A DNA stretch of 22,818 bases from Bigelowiella natans CCMP2755 (Eukaryota; Cercozoa; Chlorarachniophyceae). The notes beneath the pieces were generated by a model. That model searched no databases. It was not told the DNA's origin and saw nothing but the letters and a program-made list of their open reading frames with translations. This document shows, one piece after another, positions 11,100 through 20,388 of the stretch. The position numbers were made by a program, and so were the translations under genes. Positions within the stretch are counted from its first letter, which is position 1. Each line of letters begins with the position of its first letter. The stretch spans positions 5,001-27,818 of the forward strand of contig ADNK01001543.1 of the NCBI GenBank assembly GCA_000320545.1, read 5' to 3'.

Positions 11100-11583
11100 C
11101 GAGAGCGAGAGAGCGAGATTGGAGAAATACGGATCGCCGGAGCTGATTCAGGAGCGACCAATTCCGCAAAGCAAGCCTCGCTCAAAGGGACTGATAATTC
11201 ATCATCACCATCACACTACCGTGGTCGACTTCGAGGACGAAGACAGCGCCCTGATGGAAGCCAGCAGCTTCCTCCGCGACCGTTTGCGCTCCTTCAAGGG
11301 TACGACCGTCTTGTTGACGGTTTGGAGGTATCTGGACGTTCCGGATACTAAGGCTAGCACCCCATTCACATCCCCCCGCGCCGCCTTCTGATCAGCGTCC
11401 GTAGCTAAGGACGAGACGTTGAGCGAGCGTTGCTTCACCTTCACCTGCAGTCGGTAGGGGCTCGACACCGCACCATAGAAGTCCGTCACCTGCGCACAAG
11501 ATAGGACGACGGCACAGGATGATGATGAAACCGGGGTCTGGGAGAATACGCGAAGGGCGCTTTTCCGGGGAGATGACACCTTT

Positions 11584-11624
<41 letters not shown>

Positions 11625-14600
11625 AGAAGAATTATGTCTACAGCTACTTCTCCTGCCACTACTACAACCGCAACACCAACGAACTACTACTAACCCTACT
11701 ACTATTACTACTACTATTACTACGACTACGACTACTACCGAGATGGTGATGGTGAGATTGCTGTTGGAGCTGCTTGTGCTAGAGCTCAACGGCGCCGGCA
11801 ACTTGGCGCTGCAGATCTCCGATTCCTGTTGCGGGCACATCGCCGTCGTGAAGCCTTCGCTCTGCGGAGCCACACAACAATGGCCGGAGATCAACCGCCA
11901 ACCCGAGATAGTCATTTGGAACAAAAATCACCGCCCTTGATACCCATCGCTGCCCAACCACGCGCGCTTGCACATGTGCAATCTTATCATGGCGACAGGA
12001 TGTTCTTGCGGCCAAATGCTGTCACCACCACGGCCTCCATTACACATACATACCTGAGATGAGTCGAAGCTGTAGAGGAGAGGCCTGTCTGTATCCAGCC
12101 AACCATAACAGGAGATAACGAACACAGTCTGCAGCGAGTACCCGGTCTCTGGACTCGCCGAGCAAGTCCCATTCACCGGCGCAGTATTTGTAGTTATTTT
12201 CAAGGACGCTGTGCTTTTAGCCCCGGTTGCCGTGATAGTAGCCTGAATACGTAGCAGCTCAGTTTTGCATGATACATGCGCGGTGATATTTATTAACAAC
12301 AGCCAGAGAGAAGAACGGGGACAGCGGCACGAATGTAATATCCCAGGGTGCATCGTATCCCCCCCCCCCCCCCCTCCTAAAAAAACATATCACAAAGCCT
12401 ACCTGGATCCTGAACACATACACGGTGTTCTGCTGTAGTGCTCCGGGTTTTACCACCAATGCACGGCGGTTGGTGTCTGTGAGCAACAGCCCGCGCTGCT
12501 CAAGATTGAGACCTTCGGCATACCATTGATACGCAAGCTGATCATCCTGGAAGTTGTCGCAGAACGCCAATAGCACTAGCCTCTTCCCAACGTCGGGCTT
12601 CTGCTTCATTTTCTTGGCCAGCTCAGCTCGCAAGGAGGGCACAGGAGCGTTAGAGGTGTAGATGGTTTGCGTGACTGTTGCGTTGCGCTTCGCGCCGGAC
12701 ATCAACGGTGTTCCCAAGGCCACCACTTCTACTGTGACGCGATACACCGCGGGCGCGGTGAGGAGGATTGTATTAAATTTGGCAAGTGCGGGGGATGAGG
12801 ACAGCACTGTGAGCGAATAGCCCGGGTCGCTTTGGTCGATCCGACGAAATGACCAAGTGAATGATAGAGCCTTGGTCCCTGCAGTCGCGTTTATGGGGTC
12901 AAAGCTGTTAGTAGCATCGAAGCTGATGTCGTAGCTGGCGCCATTGTACGTTGAGACGTTTCGCGAGGCGCCGCCTTTGATGATCGCGACGACTTCCTGG
13001 ACTTTGACGTGATAAACAACCGTTCGTTGAACCCTTGCGACTTCGTAATGGTTTGTTTCTATTTTTCCTCGAGGATTGGTCATATTAACGGCTTGCCTCA
13101 TGATGGAGGTGAAATTGAAAGCGTAGTAGCCGCCCATGCGCAACTCCCCAGCTCCAATCGTCAGGGATGTACCGTTGGCCGTTACAGTTGCAGTGTGCTC
13201 TATCAAACTCTCAAGGTAGATCTCCGCTGGGCCCAGGGAATGCTTGCGAGAAAGCTGCTGCCATTCATTTGTGAGAGAAAAATCACTCCTACCAGCGAGG
13301 CAGGGTTTGATAGATGCGCTAGCTGTCAACGAAACGACCTCGCTGACAACGATGGTGGAGAGCAGCGAGCTGACCGGCAGCCTAAAGCATAGGAAGCACC
13401 AAACACTTAGATCAGGAGACAACACGATTTCAAGAGTTCATCCGGAAAAACAGACAACTACTACAAGAAATGGGCGTCACAAAAATTTAAGAGCTGTCCG
13501 TCCGCTGGAAAAACTACTCGACGAGTTCGTGCTCCGATCGCATTCATTCAGCCAGAAATTTTTACACAGTACAAGCATATATGCCTTTTAGAAGGCAATA
13601 TAATCACAAGCAAGGCAAAAAAAATGGGCTACAATCTACTGGCGTTTTGCCAGATGATCGGGATTTATCCCGGCGGGAGTCAGTTTTTGTATTACGTAAC
13701 GCTCGGAAAGAAGTTGCACGTTGGCCCCCGCGGAAGAACTTGCATCCTTTTCACTTGGAATGGAGGAAGAGCTCTGTCCCAGAACCGGACATATCCGATC
13801 GTCCCATTGAAATAGCTTCCAGAAAGGTGTCTTGCGCTTTGCGTCGATCGCCCCAGCAGCGAGTATTTGGGCGTCCAATCCGATATTCTCTCATGCTCCG
13901 CATCATGGGGAAAGCATACCTCTAGATTCCCTTCCGAGAAAAAGCAGACACGCTCTTCGCTGAAGGTAACGACGATGCGGAACCAGATGCTGGCATTGAG
14001 AACTCCCTTTCTGGTTTTGAAGTGCCAACTTGTGTCGACTGATGTTTTTGGAAAAGACTCATAGCCAGAGCACAAACTGCTGCTCTCATCCTGGTTGCCG
14101 AAGTAGAGGTCCCTGGTTCTGTACCCGTTAGAGAAGACCATCAAAGACCCATAATTCGAGAGATTATGATACATCGCGTAAACCTCAAAGGTCGCGTTCT
14201 TCGTTCCTAACTTCCAGCTATCCAGCTCCATGAATTCCTCCAACCCCTTCCCCTGTTTATTCATCTCCACACCGGAGTCAGTGCACAAGAGATTGGCCTC
14301 GATGGATGCATTCTCAAACGGAATCCCGCCTGAGCGCTTTGGTGATGCCCTCAACATAGTGCCGACGGAGTCAAGTACCGGCCTGCCTGTCTCGCAGCCG
14401 CGGAAGTCCCAAACGTGCAAAGGTGGAGGGGGGAAGGTCGAACTTAGCGTCGTTGGCCCTATGGTTGGGCTACTCGTAGGCGCTGATGTAGGAGACCCTG
14501 TCGGGGAGCTTGTAGGAGATGTTGATGGCAAGACTGTCGGTGAGGACGTGGGAGAGGCTGAAGGAGAGGCTGAAGGCGATGCTGTCGGTGAAGTGGTTGG

Positions 14601-15275
14601 CAAGGGCGTGGGGCTGCTTGTTGGTGAAGCTGTTGGTGTGGCGGTTGGAGAATCAGAAGGACTTGCCGTTGGCGACGCCGTCGGTGTAACTGTCGGTGAG
14701 AGCGTCGGAGTATTTGTAGGATTTGCTGTTGGTGAAGAGGTTGGAGGACCACATATTCGTAGACTCGTGTGGTTGACCAAAACAATTCTCTTCTCACAAC
14801 CAGTTGTCGTGCCATCCCAATTGCTTGGACAAGTTGCAGTTGCTATCCCCGTAGCGCGAGACACGATTCTGAGCCTCGTAAGGGCCGGTAGGCTGACTAC
14901 ACCGGCAGTGCTACAGCAGATTCTTTCTACGGATTCTTCGCTTAGGAAGCAGCTTTGGTTACAGGGTTTCATTTCGGATAGGGTCGCATTGAGTGCAGGT
15001 GGTGAGCTCAACAGGGTGCACTTCTTCACCGCGCCAGATTCATAAAACTGCCACCCCGATGGGCAAGTTTCATTTGCTACATTCGGCCCTCCAAACTCGC
15101 AGGTAGACAATACGACCTGGTTCACATTGAGTGACAACGAGTTGCACCCGGCCACGCAGGCAATGTCTTGATGGCGGCTATCAGCCTCGCACTGTCCGGA
15201 AGGATTAGAACAGGAGCAGACAAATCCGATTGCCATGAAAAATACAAGCACTCCTGTCCAGCCCTGAGGAGACAT
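8173..15275 (-). CDS. Polycystin-1/adhesion-receptor-like protein: LamG, REJ, GPS, multi-TM, PDZ
   Basis: Seven exons, minus strand: 15275-13696, 13381-12403, 12242-12054, 11861-11739, 11489-11220, 11008-9113 (or ending at 9191) and 8925-8173; phases agree throughout, giving 1,929 (or 1,903) residues. Order: signal peptide (about 1-24), Cys-rich region, Ser/Pro/Thr stalk (about 178-278), LamG-like domain (about 287-515), REJ-type module (about 530-1000, including [20 protein letters not shown] and YGWLD.D.PLLYSF), GPS (about 1267-1306: CIYWDEG, then [11 protein letters not shown] with the HL|T cleavage site), first TM about 1332-1355, TM pair near 1425-1478, a possible TM near 1497-1515, an acidic then lysine-rich loop, TMs near 1770-1791 and 1821-1838, and a PDZ domain (about 1845-1916: VGFRF loop, [21 protein letters not shown]). 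Many NxS/T sites mark the ectodomain. It is probably an autoproteolysed surface receptor. There is no PLAT domain and no TRPP channel domain. Confidence 0.8.
9077..9110. repeat. (CT)n, sense (GA)n, directly after a receptor-gene donor
   Basis: This dinucleotide repeat starts within two bases of the candidate donor TGC|GTGAGAG (donor at 9112-9111, minus strand). If that donor is used, intron 6 begins with GTGAGAGAGAG. The alternative donor, AAG|GTGGAC at 9190, would put the repeat deeper in the intron. Confidence 0.85.
9159..9185. repeat. Tandem 13-mer duplication GATCGAAGGTAAG
   Basis: Two identical 13-bp copies (9159-9171 and 9173-9185) lie one base apart. On the plus strand each contains AAGGTAAG, a perfect-looking donor on the antisense strand. 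Whether the copies are coding (SIAYLRSS) or intronic depends on which receptor donor, 9190 or 9112, is used. Confidence 0.85.
11013..11108. repeat. (CA)n and (GA)n microsatellites in receptor intron 5
   Basis: CA repeat at 11013-11035 and GA repeat at 11059-11093 with GAGC variants to about 11117. On the sense strand the intron (11219-11009) therefore carries (CT)n then (GT)n leading into the TAG acceptor at 11009. Confidence 0.9.
11584..11740. repeat. (CT)n and CTA/CTG trinucleotide repeats in receptor intron 4
   Basis: CT repeat at 11584-11621 and an imperfect ACT/CTA/ACG repeat at about 11680-11737. The 249-bp intron (11490-11738) has no stop in the receptor frame: the trinucleotide part reads as a valine-rich stretch and the CT part as alternating Arg-Glu. 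Confidence 0.85.
12359..12374. repeat. C16 homopolymer (sense G16) after a receptor donor
   Basis: Located in intron 2 of the receptor gene (12243-12402); on the sense strand a G16 run begins about 28 bp after the GTAGGC donor. Confidence 0.9.
14459..14760 (-). repeat. Coding repeat for the SPT/TPT stalk of the receptor
   Basis: Degenerate 12-bp repeats encode units such as [10 protein letters not shown] within exon 1 of the receptor gene. This type of Ser/Pro/Thr stalk is common on secreted and cell-wall proteins of algae and other protists and is a likely site of O-glycosylation. On the plus strand it creates a long spurious Gly/Val/Glu open frame. Confidence 0.85.
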
Positions 15276-15658
15276 GGGAGGGGGAGGGCCAAATGGGGCC
15301 AGCCGTGTTGCAGTTACGCCCTACACAAATCAAGTTGGCCTCGGACTGTAAGACTTAAGACCGTGCAACAGCAAATGCTCTTCAAAAAACGCCTTCGAAT
15401 AAATTCTCTAAGACAACCTTGTCCCGGTAAGATGAGGAAAACCCTCTGGGTAATTTGAACCTGTTCTGTTGGACAAAAAATGTTCAGAACGGGCTCACAT
15501 ACCATCGGGCGACATGTCTTGCAAAATCTAAAAATAGGGATGTTTTTGTCAGGAGTTTTGTCAAAGGTTCGATGATCCTTTTTCAATCTGAGAGAGTGGC
15601 ATCTTGGAGTCACCTCCCAGAGCTCTCTTGTTCATTGTTCATTGCTCTCTGTCGTTCC
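15276..15658. promoter_or_regulatory. Divergent promoter region, receptor gene and small TM gene
   Basis: The receptor ATG is at 15275 (minus) and the small membrane protein ATG at 15659 (plus), so 383 bp must carry both 5' flanks. I see no obvious TATA box. A plus-strand frame from 15455 is open into the small gene but its amino-acid content does not look coding. Confidence 0.5.
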
Positions 15659-15934
15659 ATGGGCATGTTGCGGAAACTGTGTCAACAGCAGCGAGGCGTG
15701 CCACTGGCAGGCTCAATTGCAGTTTTGCTAGGCACTCAGGTCTTCGTCCTGGAACTCGGGTTCATCTTTGGAACACTCTGGTCCGCCCGCCAGCGTGGAA
15801 GGAGAGAACAGCACAAACCCCTTCAGCAAAACCAATCTAGCGGTGGTGACGTGAGTTCCACTCAACCTGCTGTGACGAACAACACTGTGCCACATCTCTC
15901 ATTCTTCTTCTTCGTCGTTTTCTAGCACTTCTAG
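15659..15934 (+). CDS. Small single-span membrane protein, 66 residues, function unknown
   Basis: Exon 1, 15659-15850, starts MGMLRKLCQQQRGVPLAG, continues into a hydrophobic stretch (SIAVLLGTQVFVLELGFIFG, about residues 18-38) and a basic tail (SARQRGRREQ), then meets a strong donor, GAC|GTGAGTTCC. A 75-bp intron ends with a long pyrimidine tract and TTTTCTAG at 15925. Exon 2 is only 9 bp, adding His-Phe and the TAG at 15932-15934. Without splicing the frame would run to 15925. The size, single membrane span and basic tail would suit a small organelle or ER membrane protein, but I do not recognise a family. The second ATG, two codons in, is an equally possible start. Confidence 0.5.
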
Positions 15935-16510
15935 ACTCAGATGTCTGGACATGCTAGCATGTGTCGATGGCGGACAATGCGGCGGGATGGCTAGATGGCC
16001 CACTCTGGCACTTTTGCGAAGGCCGCTGTGAAACAACAACAGCTGATTTGAATTGCGTCAATGAACACCATGCACATTTCTTGCACGTGTGTTGCATTGC
16101 GTTGTCCATCACTAGATCATCATCGCGAGATCGTGACGCCCGTGTCGCAATGCTCACCAATGCGATCAACGCACACAGAATGGTGCACTTGCATGGACGC
16201 CACGCCGCACGCTCGCCACCGCATTTGCCCGCCGCGCGCCATGCACAAGCTAGCAAGCCCACATCATGATCATGTCATGACGCACACATGATCACATGCA
16301 TCGAGTTCTAGACATGCGCCTGATTGCTGAGATGCAAGCTGCGGCCTAGCTAGCTAGCAGCATCGATGGCAGCACCAAGGATGCATGCATTTGAATTCCA
16401 GCATCATTCGTCGCTTGCACAATCGTGCCTGACAAGCTTGCAGTACGCAAATAAAGTCCACAAGCGTACCTAGCTAGCTAGGCTAGCAAGACCTGCAAAC
16501 TGCGAGTGCT
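15935..16510. repeat. CTAG/GCAT/CATG-rich convergent spacer, copy 2
   Basis: This has the same texture as 7600-8100: stacked GCTAGCTAGC, GGATGCATGCAT, CATGATCATG, TCATGATCATGTCATGA and ATGCTAGCAT (near 15951). The word ATGCTAGCATGT occurs in both regions. It lies just past the stop of the small membrane gene and converges on DPH5. Frames open here on both strands (about 100 codons) look like by-products of the word bias. Confidence 0.55.
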
Positions 16511-16935
16511 ATAAGCTTCAATACCTGTCTTCAACTTTGTCGAGTCAAATTTATTGGCAACTTACTTCTGAAAGAGAAAGCTTTTGAGACCATGCTCATT
16601 TGTCTCATTTGCATCATCCTCATCGTCGTCGTCATCCTCCTCCTCATCCTCCTCCTCCTCCTCCTCAAGATTTCGACCTGTGCACGTTGATTCAAGCAAA
16701 CCGCGAATTTGTTATCCGGCCATCGTAATTACACATACATACAATAATTTTAAAAAAGGAAATCAGAACACTCTATTGTTTCCGCGTGTGAAACCGTCCA
16801 CTTGTACTGTACATTGGCATCCAAGAGTGAGAATTTTAAAAAAATACGCCGTCTGAAAAAAAACACTAGCTAGCTATGCTTGCGTGTCATTTTTTAAATT
16901 TCGCAGAACTCGCAAGATGTACACGCACATATCAA

Positions 16936-16966
<31 letters not shown>

Positions 16967-17050
16967 GATGTTGTAGTTCTTGATTAAAACATAAGGGGAA
17001 AATACACTATAAATGGGAATTTGTTTTTAGGTAACTTATCTGTTCATACA
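16511..17050. other. Non-coding 3' flank of DPH5 with trinucleotide repeats
   Basis: Contains a CTC/ATC repeat (about 16616-16667) and a CTA repeat (about 16937-16965). I see no exon. It should include the DPH5 3' UTR, but no canonical AATAAA on the minus strand is evident close to the stop. Confidence 0.5.
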
Positions 17051-17498
17051 TCAATACCTAATTTTAACGGTACCTCCCTTTTCAGATGACGCTATCCACC
17101 GTTTTTTTTGAGCTTGCAGACGTTCTTGGTACGTCCCCGAGGAAGGCTCGCCCCTCCTCTTTCCTTCGTAATCAGAGACTTCTACTTCGTCATCACCGTC
17201 ATCGTCTCTACTACGACTTCCCCCCTCGCCCTCCAAAGGATTTGATGCAAAAAACTCGCGGGCAGCTGTTAGCATATGCTCCTGGAACGTCGATAATTTC
17301 TCTAGCTCGCCCCCCTGTATTTGACAGAAGTGGAAATGATGAATCTCTAAAATCACACGCAAGGCCAAAAAGTAAAGGCGAAACGTGCTGTTTCCCTACT
17401 ATATCCATAAAAATGTGACCCAGGTTATAATTTTTGTATCTTTACGAATTATTCTGTGCTAGAAGCTGAAGCCTACTCCTCCCGGATATATATAAATA

Positions 17499-17563
<65 letters not shown>

Positions 17564-18668
17564 CATATGCGCCCTTTTCACCAAATACAGTGCGTGTTTG
17601 TATAAATGCCGCTCAGTGAGGAAAAGCGGCCTTTGGAATAGAACTCATAATACGGTTCCAAATCCCGCTTCCAATGGCAGGGGCAGGATTCATCCCAGAT
17701 TCAAAAAATGTTATTTTCGTCATTGCTCACTATTTTAATTTTGTTGGCAGAATATTCCCTATGTACTCGATTCTTCTTCTTCTTCTTCTCCTTCTTCTTC
17801 TTCTTCTTCACCTGCGACCCAGCGGTTAGCAAGTGCACGAGATCTAGAATATTGCGGGGCCTCTGGCCAGCAGCAACTAAGGGGGAAGTACAAAACAGCA
17901 AGTTGTTTTAAAAGACTTAGAAATGGAGAACGATCAGCCTTAAAATCCGAGCAATACCCATGCTTTCACCTTTTCCCGCAGTACTCATCGTCGTCATCGT
18001 CCTCCTCGTAGCTGCAGGGTCTGCTAGGAATCGTAGAGTCTCTGCCTTTCGGCGAAGGTCTCCCGGAATTTTCGACTTCTGCTCCGGGATAATCTTTGAC
18101 CAGTGGAAGAGCATAAACATCTCCTTCTCGAGCACGTGCAGGTGGCCAGGCAGCTGCGGGGGGGACGTGGCAAACCAAAATTCGCATTCGGTCAGGGGAA
18201 CGCGCTGCTACGAGCAGGGGCGGGGGAGGAAAGGCATCAAATGGACGCTAGAAACCAGACGTACAATGAGGAAAAACGCCCGAAAATGCGTTTTGTTGAA
18301 GCTAGACCCCTTTTAGAGAGAGAGTGAGAGCAATAATGCGTGATAAGAAATATCCGCCTCATCGGCTAAGAAAACACGTTGCTTCACTTCTTTACCACGA
18401 GGGTGTGCAGCGGTTTCCCAAAATCTAGATGTTGGAACTCGCCCAAGCTGCCACTCACAATCAGCTGACGACACACAAAAACAGAGCAGCCGCATGAGGG
18501 GCATTTCGGTGGGGGGGGGGGGGGGATAAGGGGTCCAAGCACTTTTGGTCAGAAGAATAGTAGTATCACTTCCAAGATGCGTATCATCATCGTCACCATC
18601 GTAACTATAACTATTGTAGTGTTCTTTCTTGAGGAAGATCTTCCTTCACATTCGCCGCTACTCTCTTC

Positions 18669-18702
<34 letters not shown>

Positions 18703-19530
18703 CATCATCATCTTCCTCTTCATCATTTTCGCTTGTCTCGGACCTGGTCCTTCTGCCCTGCACGACAGACGGCCATCACTGGAGAATCCGCACCCAGAAT
18801 TCCTCCCTAAAGACGAGAGCGTGAGAGAGTCTGATGATACCGTGAAAGCACACTCTATCTATCGTCCCGTCACAAATGACCTTCTTCTCTCGCTCGACTT
18901 CAAGCATCTGCCTAACGAGTCAGTGCTTAGCGGGATTCATGGAGGAAACGAGAAGGCGAATGCCCCATTGCAGGCGAATACGACAGGAGGGAAACGTGGA
19001 GGGGGGGGGGGGGGGAAGGCTTTTTGCGCCGAAGTAAGTAGAGTCAACCATGTATACATTTTGGTGGCACGGGACTGCCGCTTATCGGTGCGCCTCCTCC
19101 TCATCAATATTGACTTACTACGCATACACCACCGTAACCCGTCGAGCCGCCTCTCTTCCCCCACCCCCCCTTTCCTCCTCCGTGTACTCTTCCTTCTCCT
19201 AATCTACCTCGCTGCTGCATCAGCGGTGAGAAAACGAGGCTTTTCATACTCAGACACGCCTGAACCAATATGGCGAAGAATAAGATACGCTCGCGCCGCA
19301 ATGCTAACAGCAGCAGCATGCCTTGAAATAGGCATGGGGAGCAATGTCAAAGGACGATAGGAGAGCTCCGAGGAGGAGGGGCTCAACGAATGCATCATCA
19401 AGGCCTTCTTCTTCTTCTTCTTCTTCTTCTTCTTCTTCTTCATTATCGTCATCATCGTCATCGTTTCTGTCGCGACCTTTCATTAGATTCTTGTATGAAA
19501 TCTCCTTAATCTGATTGCCCATCAACGGGA

Positions 19531-19571
<41 letters not shown>

Positions 19572-20246
19572 AATAGTATACATAGACAGTTATCCGGTTT
19601 TCAACATCAAAAATCTTAAGCTTGCATTTCCTCCTCCCGCTCCCCCCCCCCCCCTCTCTCTTCACTCGTAGCATTTACATCAAGCACCTTGATATCTAAC
19701 AGGCACATTGAGTGTAGCCCTATGCGTTGGTTCTCAGCGACTTTGCGGTAAAATGACATGGGCCTCCACTTCTCCTCGAACAAGCAGATCGAAACGCTAG
19801 CACCGAAGTTATACCTACAACAAGGGGAGGGGGGGGGGGGTGGTAAGAGTCATAACAACGTGGGGCTGATGGCAACGAAGAAAAAGGACAACATTTATCT
19901 TCCACGCGAAGATGGTGATTGTGGTAGCTCACGCTTAAATATGCAGGAGGTGTTGGAGAATAACTCTAAGAGCTAGTTTCGGGTTGTTGTTGTCATCGTT
20001 GTTGTTGTTTGGGATGGGGAAAGCATATGCGCGTTCCGTACAGCTGGAGGCCGCAGGCTGCAATAGCGTTCATGATCGAAGCGTTGTGAGAGACTGTGGT
20101 CTTAATTCCCTGTTTTGACAACATTAAGATGATTCGTGTCAGCGGCACTGGACGAAGCCTTTGAAAATCATAGTATGGGAGGGGACTACTACCATGTTTT
20201 GAGCTCTTATCATCAAATCCATATGTGTCGTTGCCGCGAATGGAGA

Positions 20247-20284
<38 letters not shown>

Positions 20285-20345
20285 ATTTTATACAGAATGA
20301 AATGCCTAATCACTAAATACACACACACACACACACACACAAATA

Positions 20346-20388
<43 letters not shown>

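Noticed and set aside
14230-15045. 271-codon plus-strand open frame rich in Gly, Val and Glu
   Set aside because: It is the exact antisense of the SPT-repeat stalk and Cys-rich region of the receptor; the periodic 12-bp repeat keeps several frames open.
15961-16269. Overlapping frames of about 100 codons on both strands
   Set aside because: They come from the palindromic-word-rich spacer; three frames are open at once and none resembles a protein.
18629-19360. 243-codon plus-strand open frame
   Set aside because: It overlaps DPH5 exons 9-11 on the opposite strand and owes its start to a CAT repeat and its middle to a homopolymer; composition is not protein-like.
19304-19573. Minus-strand frame with a long Asp/Glu run
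   Set aside because: It contains genuine DPH5 exon 8, but the acidic run is intron 8; the family pattern requires NLMKG to join VSEYEKPRF.
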